Assembly: GCF_030540775.2 (NCBI RefSeq)
Contig: NZ_CP141266.1
Coordinates: 3,397,001-3,461,000 of the forward strand
Origin: Flavivirga abyssicola
Lineage (GTDB): Bacteria > Bacteroidota > Bacteroidia > Flavobacteriales > Flavobacteriaceae
Direction: 5' to 3'
DNA length: 64,000 bases
The translations under genes were made by a program, and so were the position numbers. This document shows, one piece after another, positions 43,301-50,266 of the stretch (position 1 is the first letter of the stretch; the number at the start of each line of letters is the position of its first letter). The notes under the pieces were generated by a model. That model was not told the origin of the DNA and ran no database searches. It saw nothing but the letters and a program-made list of their open reading frames with translations.

Positions 43301-43516
43301 CTTCGTGGACGTTGGTTTTTTAACTTAATGTCTATTGTAGCGTTTGCTAGTATTTTAATGACGTATTTTGGAGTTAATTTCTATTTAGCAGGTTTGCATA
43401 GTTATGCCAGTGGAGACCAAATTGTCAGTTTGAAATTTATTGCTATTGCTTGTGTTATAGTGGCCGTTCTAGGAGCTTTTGCTTACAGAGGCTATGCTAA
43501 ATATTATAAGAAGTAG
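40331..43516 (+). CDS. ccsBA: Fused cytochrome c biogenesis protein CcsBA (ResB-CcsA)
   Basis: 1061 residues. N-terminal ResB part: four membrane helices (RLTAILFIVFAAAMAIGTFLD; FFLINFTGNVFRF; HLAFIFILLGAFITRYASFEGMM) with a large periplasmic region, then a further helix near 440. C-terminal CcsA part from about 765 with eight helices and the WWD haem-binding motif WGRYWGWDPKETWALI, plus conserved His in WYISGHAPWSDAYESMIY and LHSYASGD. The system moves haem out and ligates it to CXXCH apocytochromes such as the one at 57869-58330. Single-gene fusion form, common in Bacteroidota and epsilon-proteobacteria. Confidence 0.95.
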   Translation: MQNKLTNILFSTRLTAILFIVFAAAMAIGTFLDVGQETSPTPYTRNLIYNAWWFEAIMVFFLINFTGNVFRFRLYKKEKWATFILHLAFIFILLGAFITRYASFEGMMAIREGATENTFLSADTYVIGQIVGDYKINGQLQQRYLESKVDFSGRLENEFKIETDYNKQPVTIELEKFIVGAEEDIVPDENGEKYLKVVEAGGSGPHNHFLKAGEVQSIHNILFALNKPTDGAINITYNNDELTIQSPFEGEYMTMATRAQGKLVKDSLQPLILRSRYIIGNMQMVFPKPVVKGVFDVVKKSQLLKNDADGAVFKVTANGETKRVGVLGGKGINGNYKEIQVGGLDFALKYGSKVLELPFNIKLNDFEAERYPGTEKGYSAYSSKVTVLDEKEGDFDYKIFMNNILDHRGYRFFQSGFDPDEKGTILSVNHDYWGTLLTYIGYFILYFGMMAILFVKGSRFGDLKNQLKKVKVKKAKLLTVLLLCFGLNMFSQEHSANDGHNHSKPTKVQIDSILTANIVPKTHADEFGHLVIQDLGGRMMPVNTYASEMLRKLSKHDAYGDFDANQVYLSIQESPMLWYNVPIIYLKPKKADSIRKMLGIPKEDKYATLADFFTERGEYKLAPYLEEAYRAQVPNGFQKEFKEADQRVTLLYNSVEGMSLKIFPVPNDDNNKWISTYDYRHGTYKIKDSLYGNFIKNGFNVYLYTLNQAKQTGDFSEASKLLRAFKKTQRQYGAEVMLSDDKVHTEILYNKYDIFKKLFSWYMYAGSLLFILLIVQIFKDKSKALKISVTVFKFIILGLFLLHTAGLIVRWYISGHAPWSDAYESMIYVAWATMFFGLAFGRKSDLTIASTAFVTSMILMIAHWNWMDPAIANLQPVLNSYWLMIHVAVIVASYGPFTLGMILGIVSLLLMIFTTKETKEKMLLNINELTIINEMSLTVGLVMLTIGNFLGGMWANESWGRYWGWDPKETWALISIMVYAFVIHMRLVPGLRGRWFFNLMSIVAFASILMTYFGVNFYLAGLHSYASGDQIVSLKFIAIACVIVAVLGAFAYRGYAKYYKK

Positions 43517-43524
43517 TTTGTGTT

Positions 43525-43683
43525 ATGGCGAAAACGGGCCGTGAAAAAAATACAAAAAACAAAGCGAAGCATTCTAAATTGATGACTCGGAAGAAAAACA
43601 AAAAGAAATCTGAAGAAACATTAAGAAAAGAGCGCTTAAAAGCGATCATTCAAAAAGCGAATTCACAAAATAATAAAGATTAA
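43525..43683 (+). CDS. Uncalled 52-residue very basic protein
   Basis: ATG at 43525, 8 bases after ccsBA, and TAA at 43681-43683. The sequence begins MAKTGREKNTKNKAKHSK and is about 40 percent Lys/Arg, with KLMTRKKNKKKSEETLRKER and a short helix ERLKAIIQKA. Its stop overlaps the stop of the converging HAD gene by four bases. Small Lys-rich proteins like this are often ribosome- or nucleic-acid-associated and are missed by gene callers. Co-transcribed with ccsBA if real. Confidence 0.6.
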   Translation: MAKTGREKNTKNKAKHSKLMTRKKNKKKSEETLRKERLKAIIQKANSQNNKD

Positions 43684-44351
43684 TAGGAGGGAACTAATGC
43701 GTTTATTTTATCAAAGGAAATCTCTTTAAAATCTTTTATTGTCATGTCAGCAATGCTATAATCTTGGTTTTTAGAATGAAAACTATCAAAGCCTACACAA
43801 AAAATATTGGCAGCTTTTGCAGCTTTCATACCATTAGTAGAATCTTCAATAACGATGCATTCGTCTTTATTAAACCCTGAAGCTTTTGCGGCTTTAATAA
43901 AGATTTCTGGATGCGGTTTTGATGCTTTTAAATCACCGCCACTTAGTTTAGCAACAAAATATTTATTTAAATCAAAACGTTCAAAAATTTGATTAATACT
44001 TGTCATGGCGGCAGAAGACGCTAAAACTAAAGTTAATCCATTACTATGATAGTCTTTGATTAAATCTAAAACGCCTTCAATTAAAGTTAAATCGGAGTTA
44101 CTTTCAAAAAAACGTTTGTAATATTTTCGTTTTAGAGCCACTAATGATTCAGGAGTTGCTGTTAAATTAAAATGATCACATAAACGTTTGCAAATGTTAA
44201 TAGTCGATTGGCCTGTAAATGATTGATAAAGCTCATCAGAAACATGAATACCTACTTCATTAAACATATCATGATATGCTTTATTATGCATGGGTTCACT
44301 ATCAATAATGACGCCATCCATGTCAAAAATAACGGCTTTTAACATCTTCAA
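43680..44351 (-). CDS. HAD hydrolase, beta-phosphoglucomutase-like
   Basis: 223 residues; start MKMLKAVIFDMDGV, second ATG is an alternative. Nucleophile motif FDMDGVIIDSEP with DxD, cap domain of helices from 15-90, motif II VLASSAAM, Lys in GGDLKASKPHPEIFIKAA, motif IV VIEDSTNGMKAAKAANI. The KPxPEIF motif is typical of subfamily IA phosphatases and beta-PGM. Substrate unclear: phosphosugar. Overlaps the 52-residue ORF by its stop. Confidence 0.88.
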   Translation of the reverse strand: MKMLKAVIFDMDGVIIDSEPMHNKAYHDMFNEVGIHVSDELYQSFTGQSTINICKRLCDHFNLTATPESLVALKRKYYKRFFESNSDLTLIEGVLDLIKDYHSNGLTLVLASSAAMTSINQIFERFDLNKYFVAKLSGGDLKASKPHPEIFIKAAKASGFNKDECIVIEDSTNGMKAAKAANIFCVGFDSFHSKNQDYSIADMTIKDFKEISFDKINALVPSY

Positions 44352-44541
44352 TTTTTTTTACGAATATATAAGAATCACTTAATATAGCCTAACAATCTAT
44401 TTTGTAGTTTTAAATAATTTTGTAATCTTTGTAGTATGATTGTTTAAATTCACTTCCGTACCCGTTATCGAGGTTCTCTCGAGCAAAAATCTACTAGGCA
44501 CACTATGTGTTTGGTAATTATTTATATTTAATACAATCAAA

Positions 44542-45948
44542 ATGCAATCAAATAAAATTTCTTTAAAACAATTTATTCAATATTTTAAAATAGCAGTAAC
44601 AGGTAAAGAACAAAACTTTACTTCAGGAAGCATTCGTCGTGCCGTATTTATGCTATCCATTCCCATGATTTTAGAAATGCTCATGGAGTCTATTTTCGCT
44701 ATTGTAGATATCCTATACGTATCTAAAGTTAGCGTCAATGCAGTAGCTACTATTGGTCTAACAGAATCTGTTATTACTTTGATATATGCTGTTGCTATAG
44801 GGCTAAGTATGGCAGCCACTGCTATTGTAGCAAGGCGTGTGGGCGAAAAAGATATAAAAGGAGCTTCTAATGCAGCGGTTCAAGTGATATTTTTAGGGGT
44901 CTTTGTAGCTGCTATTATTAGTGTAATAGGTATACTGTACCCTAAGGAAATCTTAGGGCTTATGGGAGGCGAACCAGATCTTATTGCAGAAGGTTATGGA
45001 TATACTCAAGTGCTTTTAGGGGGTAACATAACGATTATGTTACTGTTTTTAATCAACGCTATTTTTCGAGGTGCTGGTGATGCTTCAGTGGCCATGTGGA
45101 CGTTAATTTTATCAAATGGGCTTAATATTATTTTGGATCCCATGTTCATTTTTGGTTTTGGACCAATTCCTGCTTTTGGGGTAGAAGGAGCTGCTATTGC
45201 AACGACCATAGGTCGTGGTACAGCTGTTATATTTCAATTAGCTATTTTATTTTTCGGATACAGTAAAATTAAAGTAGGAATTAAAGATTTGGTACTTCGT
45301 GTTGAGGTCATGTTTAATTTAATCAAAGTATCGCTTGGCGGTATAGGTCAGTTTTTAATAGGAACCTCTTCATGGGTATTTTTAATGCGTATTATGAGTG
45401 AGTTTGGTAGTGAAGTGTTAGCTGGATATACTATAGCCATTCGTGTAATGATGTTTACTTTAATGCCCGCATGGGGTATGAGTAATGCTGCTGCGACTTT
45501 AGTTGGACAAAATTTAGGAGCCCAAGAACCTAAACGTGCTGAATTATCGGTTTGGAAAACTGGAAAATATAGCGCTATTTTTATGGGGTTTGTCTCTATT
45601 ATTTATTTGGTGTTTGCACCGCAAATAATCGTATTGTTTAATGCTACCCCAGATGTGGTTAAATACGGAAGTTTATGTTTGCGAGTGATTGCTGCTGGTT
45701 ATATTTTTTATGGATATGGCATGGTCGTTATAAATGCTTTTAATGGAGCAGGAGACACTAAAACACCTACTTACATTAATTTTGTGTGCTTTTGGTTGTT
45801 ACAATTACCTTTTGCATATGTGATGGCCATTACTTTAGATTTTGGACCATCAGGTGTGTTTTGGGCCATTACTTTAGCTGAAATATTAATAGCTGTTGTT
45901 GCAATTATCTGGTTTAAAAAAGGATATTGGAAAACAGTAAAAGTCTAG
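44542..45948 (+). CDS. MATE family efflux transporter
   Basis: 468 residues, twelve membrane helices in two MatE repeats: FTSGSIRRAVFMLSIPMILEMLMESIFAIVDILYVSKV at the start, GLSMAATAIVARRVGEKD, LLFLINAIFRGAGDASVAMW, and second repeat YTIAIRVMMFTLMPAWGMSNAAATLVGQNLGAQEP with NAFNGAGDTKTPTYINF. Na+- or H+-coupled export of cationic compounds. The short interval behind it starts a small cluster (DUF1801, VOC). Confidence 0.94.
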   Translation: MQSNKISLKQFIQYFKIAVTGKEQNFTSGSIRRAVFMLSIPMILEMLMESIFAIVDILYVSKVSVNAVATIGLTESVITLIYAVAIGLSMAATAIVARRVGEKDIKGASNAAVQVIFLGVFVAAIISVIGILYPKEILGLMGGEPDLIAEGYGYTQVLLGGNITIMLLFLINAIFRGAGDASVAMWTLILSNGLNIILDPMFIFGFGPIPAFGVEGAAIATTIGRGTAVIFQLAILFFGYSKIKVGIKDLVLRVEVMFNLIKVSLGGIGQFLIGTSSWVFLMRIMSEFGSEVLAGYTIAIRVMMFTLMPAWGMSNAAATLVGQNLGAQEPKRAELSVWKTGKYSAIFMGFVSIIYLVFAPQIIVLFNATPDVVKYGSLCLRVIAAGYIFYGYGMVVINAFNGAGDTKTPTYINFVCFWLLQLPFAYVMAITLDFGPSGVFWAITLAEILIAVVAIIWFKKGYWKTVKV

Positions 45949-45980
45949 CAAATTATTGTTTATTAGGAGCTTTATGAATT

Positions 45981-46334
45981 ATGCTAAAAGAAACAGATAC
46001 ATATTATCTAAATATAAGTGAGCCTAATAGATGTACTTTGCTGGCACTAAGAGATGTTATTTTAGATCTGGATGAAACGATTATTGAATTTTTAAAATAT
46101 AAAATACCTTGCTTTGAATATGGAGGTAAGGTATTTTGCTATTTATGGATTGATAAAGAAACAAATAAGCCTAGTATTCTTATGCAGGAAGGAAAAAAAC
46201 TTAATCATCCGGATTTAGAAAAAACAAAACATAAACAAATTGAAATTCTTAGAATAAACCCAAATGAAGATTTACCAATTAAAAAGATTATTTCAGTTTT
46301 AAATACAGGATTAGAATTTTTTAAAAAAGAATAA
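45981..46334 (+). CDS. DUF1801 domain protein
   Basis: 117 residues, soluble. NISEPNRCTLLALRDVILDLDETIIEFLKYKIPCFEYGGKVFCYLWID, then GKKLNHPDLEKTKHKQIEILRI and a helix with LEFFKKE: the YdhG/DUF1801 beta-alpha fold. Function unknown, often near stress or detoxification genes. Starts 32 bases after the MATE stop and ends 6 bases before the VOC gene, so the three may form an operon. Confidence 0.85.
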   Translation: MLKETDTYYLNISEPNRCTLLALRDVILDLDETIIEFLKYKIPCFEYGGKVFCYLWIDKETNKPSILMQEGKKLNHPDLEKTKHKQIEILRINPNEDLPIKKIISVLNTGLEFFKKE

Positions 46335-46340
46335 AATAAC

Positions 46341-46769
46341 ATGGAACAAAGATTAACAATAGTTGGATTAGGAGTGGACGATTTAGAGGTCTCAAATGAT
46401 TTTTACGAAAATAAATTTGGTTGGAAAAAAATGAAATCGAGTAACGACGATATTTCTTTTTTTCAATTAAATGGGCTTTTACTGTCGCTTTATCCAAGAG
46501 AGAAGTTGGCAGAGGATGCCGGAGTTAGCCATGAGGGAAATGGCTTTAAAGCATTTTCTTTGGCTTTTAATACCAGAACAAAGGAAGAAGTAGATGAATT
46601 AATTCAAATATTGGAGGCAAAAGGGGTGCATATTGTAAAACAACCAGAAAGTGTTTTTTGGGGAGGTTATAGTAGTTATATTTCAGACCCAGACGGGAAC
46701 CTATGGGAAATTGCTTTTAACCCTTATTTACCATTAGATGAAAAGGGAAATACAGTTGAAGAAGCATAG
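46341..46769 (+). CDS. VOC (glyoxalase-like) family protein
   Basis: 142 residues. LTIVGLGVDDLEVSNDFYENKFGWKKM, a GNGFKAFSLAFNTRTKEEVDEL middle, and SYISDPDGNLWEIAFNPYLPLDEKG at the C-terminus, the usual VOC end with Glu ligand. The first His ligand position is Val/Leu, so it may not be a classical metal enzyme. Nine bases further downstream the rlmF frame opens. Confidence 0.85.
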   Translation: MEQRLTIVGLGVDDLEVSNDFYENKFGWKKMKSSNDDISFFQLNGLLLSLYPREKLAEDAGVSHEGNGFKAFSLAFNTRTKEEVDELIQILEAKGVHIVKQPESVFWGGYSSYISDPDGNLWEIAFNPYLPLDEKGNTVEEA

Positions 46770-46777
46770 CTGTTTAA

Positions 46778-47674
46778 ATAAAAACAAAGACTATTAAAAC
46801 GAATTCAAACTTTCACACAAACAATAAGCATAAATCTGGATATGATTTAGATGTTCTATGCGCTTCATATCCAGATTTAAAACTATTTGTATTTGAAAAT
46901 CAATATCAAACCAAAACAATTGATTTTGCAGACCCTAAGGCCGTAAAAGCATTAAATACAGCATTATTATTTGCTTATTATAATATTAAATTCTGGGAAT
47001 TCCCAGATACTAATTTATGTCCACCAATTCCTGGTCGTGTAGATTATTTACATCATTTAGAAGATCTTCTAAAACAATCAAATATCCATGAAAATATACA
47101 TGTTTTAGATATAGGAACTGGAGCCAGTTGTATTTATCCTATACTTGGAAATGCTGAATATAACTGGAGTTTTGTAGGTACAGATATTGATGAAGAATCA
47201 TTGAAGTGTGCCCAGAAAATTATATCAAAAAATAAACTGGAAAGCTCGATTTCACTAAGGCACCAACTTAATAATTCAAATATACTTAAAGGCATTTTAA
47301 AAGAATCAGATAGATTCCCAGCAGCTATTTGTAATCCCCCTTTTTATAAATCGGAAACAGAAGCTTTAGAAGCGACTACACGAAAACTAAAAGGTTTGAA
47401 TAAAAATGATGACATTGATATAGTTAGAAATTTTTCAGGAACACATAACGAACTTTGGTACAAAGGTGGCGAAAAGGCGTTTATTCATAATTATTTATAT
47501 GAAAGTTCTCTGTTTAAAGAGCAATGTCTTTGGTTTACAACATTAGTCTCAAAAAAAGATTTGGTAAGAGGGATGCAGGTGTCTCTAAAAAAGTTAGGAG
47601 CCAAAAAAATTAAGATCATAAATATGGGACAGGGTAATAAAATATCGCGTATTGTCGCATGGACGTTTAAGTAA
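46778..47674 (+). CDS. rlmF: 23S rRNA (adenine(1618)-N6)-methyltransferase, no normal start codon
   Basis: The frame is open from 46778 to 47674 (298 residues, close to the family length) and matches RlmF throughout: KHKSGYDLDVLCASYPDL, VDFA-like IDFADPKAVKALNTALL, LCPPIPGRVDYLHHLEDLL, SAM motif I VLDIGTGASCIYPILG, and the catalytic NPPFYKSETEA. There is no in-frame ATG, GTG or TTG before the TTG at 47201, which would remove motif I and half of the protein. The first codons read ATA AAA ACA AAG, one base from ATGAAAACAAAG. An ATA or ATT start, translational coupling, a mutated start or a sequencing error are possible. RlmF methylates A1618 in the peptide-exit region of 23S rRNA. Confidence 0.82.
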   Translation: MKTKTIKTNSNFHTNNKHKSGYDLDVLCASYPDLKLFVFENQYQTKTIDFADPKAVKALNTALLFAYYNIKFWEFPDTNLCPPIPGRVDYLHHLEDLLKQSNIHENIHVLDIGTGASCIYPILGNAEYNWSFVGTDIDEESLKCAQKIISKNKLESSISLRHQLNNSNILKGILKESDRFPAAICNPPFYKSETEALEATTRKLKGLNKNDDIDIVRNFSGTHNELWYKGGEKAFIHNYLYESSLFKEQCLWFTTLVSKKDLVRGMQVSLKKLGAKKIKIINMGQGNKISRIVAWTFK

Positions 47675-47712
47675 AGGATGTTAATTAAGAAGAAGTGTAT
47701 AAGAATTAATGC

Positions 47713-47790
47713 CATTGCGAAGCAAATTTTTATTTGCTGTGGCAATCTTTATAATTTGAACAGATTGCCACGTCGTATCTTCTCGCAATG
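47713..47790. repeat. Palindromic intergenic repeat (GATTGCCAC type)
   Basis: CATTGCGAAG ... CTTCTCGCAATG with inner GGCAATCT / AGATTGCC. Same family as the interior of 26074-26222. Lies between convergent genes. Confidence 0.65.
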
Positions 47791-47799
47791 ACATCAATG

Positions 47800-48480
47800 T
47801 TAAACTTTTTTCTTTCTGTGATCCGTTTTAATAAATAAGCTTATTTGTAATCTGTGTAGATTTAAGTCGTTTATATAACGGTACATATGGCCTAATTGTA
47901 GATTACAGGATTTATTAAGATTTATACCAAGAGCGCCATAAAGTCTGTTTTCTGAAAAGAAGTCTTTTTCAAGATGAAAAATGACTTCATTATTTGCACG
48001 GATGAAAAGTGTTTTGTTTAGATTAATTTTTGTTCCTAATCGATATCTTAACCTATTTTTTGATGAATGACCAACCCTAAGATTAAATAAACGCTGCTCA
48101 AGCCTCAATCGATGATCTATAGGTAAATTACTTAACTTATGTTTATAGGCAATTTGCTCAGATATCCTGTATTCATATACATGTTTGCCATCCAAGCCTT
48201 GAATACTTCTGTCAATGTCTAAAAAACTATAGCCTAGTTCAACTTTTAGTTTACTATTTATGTGATAATTGATGCCGCCTTTAAGAAGCAGTAAATTAAG
48301 GTTTGTTGTTGGCTCATAAGCCCAGATTTGTCCACCAGCAACAATGCTTATTTTGTTTGATATTCTGTGGTTTCCAAAGTAAGTATACCAGGCACCTAAT
48401 TCGTCTTCTGGTGAAGTTTGAGAGTGACTTAATGTAATAGTAAGTAAAAAAATAAATGGTGTTAAGTAATGTTTCATCAT
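47800..48480 (-). CDS. DUF2490 outer-membrane-like protein
   Basis: I use the ATG pair at 48480/48477, giving MMKHYLTPFIFLLTITLSHSQ, a proper signal peptide; the longer frame from 48531 adds 17 residues of no signal character. The mature part is beta-rich with aromatic girdle residues (GAWYTYFGNHRISNKISIVAGGQIWAYE; HRLRLEQRLFNL; GLGINLNKSCNLQLGHMYRY-like) and fits the DUF2490 family of predicted barrels. Function unknown. Between a repeat and pckA. Confidence 0.85.
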   Translation of the reverse strand: MMKHYLTPFIFLLTITLSHSQTSPEDELGAWYTYFGNHRISNKISIVAGGQIWAYEPTTNLNLLLLKGGINYHINSKLKVELGYSFLDIDRSIQGLDGKHVYEYRISEQIAYKHKLSNLPIDHRLRLEQRLFNLRVGHSSKNRLRYRLGTKINLNKTLFIRANNEVIFHLEKDFFSENRLYGALGINLNKSCNLQLGHMYRYINDLNLHRLQISLFIKTDHRKKKV

Positions 48481-48554
48481 TTTGAGTTTGAGAAATAAGA
48501 TCTCTAGCATTACATTTTGTAGTGCTTTCAATCTATATAAAAATCAGTGATATA

Positions 48555-48582
48555 AAAGGAGCTCTTTTCGAGCCCCCTTTTT
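48555..48582 (-). terminator. Terminator of pckA
   Basis: On the minus strand AAGGGGGCTC pairs with GAGCTCCTTTT (one G-U) around a GAAAA loop, followed by a T-rich tail. Confidence 0.7.
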
Positions 48583-48600
48583 AGGTTAAATAAGAATCCA

Positions 48601-50232
48601 TTAAAAGTGTTCGTGTAAGTGATGATGTTCGTCAATTAGTGGACCACCTTCAATAATTTGTTCAGATGCTTGACTTGCAAATTTTTCAAAATTTAAGTGG
48701 AATGAGTGAGCTAATTGAATAGCTTTGCCTATATATGCGCCTTTTTGTAACCAAGTGTTCATAGGGTCTAATATTTCAGAAGGAACTCCTGGGCAATATT
48801 TAGGCATGTATAAGCCAAAAATAAAATTTTGTTCATAATCTACATTATCCAAGTCACCATTAAGTATTCCAGTAATCATAGCTCTTGTATATTTTAATTT
48901 TATACGGGATCCAACACCGTAAGGCCCTGCGCTCCATCCGGTATTGATTAACCATACGTTTACACCAGCTTCTTGCATTTTCTTGCTTAACATTTCACCA
49001 TAAACAGCTGGATGTAATGGCATAAATGGTTCTCCAAAGCAGGCAGAAAAAGAAGGTACTGGTTCTGTAATACCAGCTTCTGTTCCTGCAACTTTAGCTG
49101 TGTAGCCAGAGATAAAGTGATAAGCAGCCTGTCCTGGTGTTAATTTTGATACTGGTGGTAATACACCAAAAGCATCACATGTTAAAAAGAATATATTTTT
49201 TGGGTTGTCTGCATAAAGTGTTTCTTGAATGTTATCGATGTGATAAATGGGGTAGCTAACACGAGTATTTTGAGTAATGCTACTATCTTTATAATCGACT
49301 TCACCATTATCTTTAAAGATTACATTTTCTAATAAAGCTCCTGGTTTAATGGCTCTAAAGATATCTGGTTCTTTTTCTTCAGTTAAATCAATAACTTTTG
49401 CATAACAGCCACCTTCAAAATTGAAAATAGTGTTATCTGCTGTCCATCCATGTTCGTCATCACCAATTAGTTTCCTGCTTGGGTCTGCGGATAATGTTGT
49501 TTTTCCAGTTCCGGAAAGCCCAAAGAAAATAGCTGTATCTCCGTATTTCCCAACATTTGCAGAACAATGCATTGGTAATACGTTTTTCTCAGCAGGTAAA
49601 ATCATATTTAACGCAGCGAAAATCCCTTTTTTTATTTCACCCGTATAAGCAGACCCTGCTACTAAAGCTATTTTTTGAGTAAAATTGATAATTGAAAAGT
49701 TCCCTTGACGTATACCATGAGCTTTTGGGTCTGGACAAACATAGCCAGGAGCACAAAGAACTAACCAGTCTTCTTTAAAATTCTCTAATTCTTTTTCACC
49801 AGGCCTTAAAAACATGTTGTAAACAAATAAGTTAGACCAAGGTAATTCTGTTATTGATCTAATTTTTGTCCGATATTCTGGTTCCGCACAAACGTAACCA
49901 TCTCTTGCATAAATCTCTTTTCCAGACAGGTAGTTTATTATTTCTTTTTTAAGCTTCTCAAAATTTTCAGAGGATACAGGCTTATTAGTCTTACTCCACC
50001 AAACTTTGTTTGCTGTATAGTCGTCTTTTACCAGAAAACGATCTTGTGGAGAGCGTCCGGTAAATTTACCTGTATTTATGGCTAAAGTACCATTTACAGT
50101 TTCTCTTCCCATACCTTTTTCAACAGTAATCTGTTGAAGTTTGCTAGGCGATAAGTTCCAATTCACTTTTACGTTTTTTAAGCCATACTGTTCTAAACCT
50201 GTATGTGTCTTAATTTTTGATGCTTTTTTCAT
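48601..50232 (-). CDS. pckA: Phosphoenolpyruvate carboxykinase (ATP)
   Basis: 543 residues. ATP-type PEPCK: TGRSPQDRFLVKD near 55, AYTGEIKKGIFAALNMILP, kinase-1a P-loop FGLSGTGKTTLSADPSR, kinase-2 GDDEHGW, FEGGCYAKVIDL, and the C-terminal RAMITGIL and NTGWSAGPYGVGSRI. It converts oxaloacetate plus ATP to PEP, the entry to gluconeogenesis. The SLC13 permease gene lies 34 bases upstream in the same direction, so carboxylate import and PEP formation are co-expressed. C-terminus ends in EHHHLHEHF, a natural His-rich tail. Confidence 0.98.
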   Translation of the reverse strand: MKKASKIKTHTGLEQYGLKNVKVNWNLSPSKLQQITVEKGMGRETVNGTLAINTGKFTGRSPQDRFLVKDDYTANKVWWSKTNKPVSSENFEKLKKEIINYLSGKEIYARDGYVCAEPEYRTKIRSITELPWSNLFVYNMFLRPGEKELENFKEDWLVLCAPGYVCPDPKAHGIRQGNFSIINFTQKIALVAGSAYTGEIKKGIFAALNMILPAEKNVLPMHCSANVGKYGDTAIFFGLSGTGKTTLSADPSRKLIGDDEHGWTADNTIFNFEGGCYAKVIDLTEEKEPDIFRAIKPGALLENVIFKDNGEVDYKDSSITQNTRVSYPIYHIDNIQETLYADNPKNIFFLTCDAFGVLPPVSKLTPGQAAYHFISGYTAKVAGTEAGITEPVPSFSACFGEPFMPLHPAVYGEMLSKKMQEAGVNVWLINTGWSAGPYGVGSRIKLKYTRAMITGILNGDLDNVDYEQNFIFGLYMPKYCPGVPSEILDPMNTWLQKGAYIGKAIQLAHSFHLNFEKFASQASEQIIEGGPLIDEHHHLHEHF

Positions 50233-50266
50233 TTTTCTGAATTTTAAGGGTCCATATAAATAATTT

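Noticed and set aside
47201-47674. 157-residue protein starting at TTG 47201
   Set aside because: This start would remove SAM motif I and the first 140 residues of RlmF that are clearly coding upstream.
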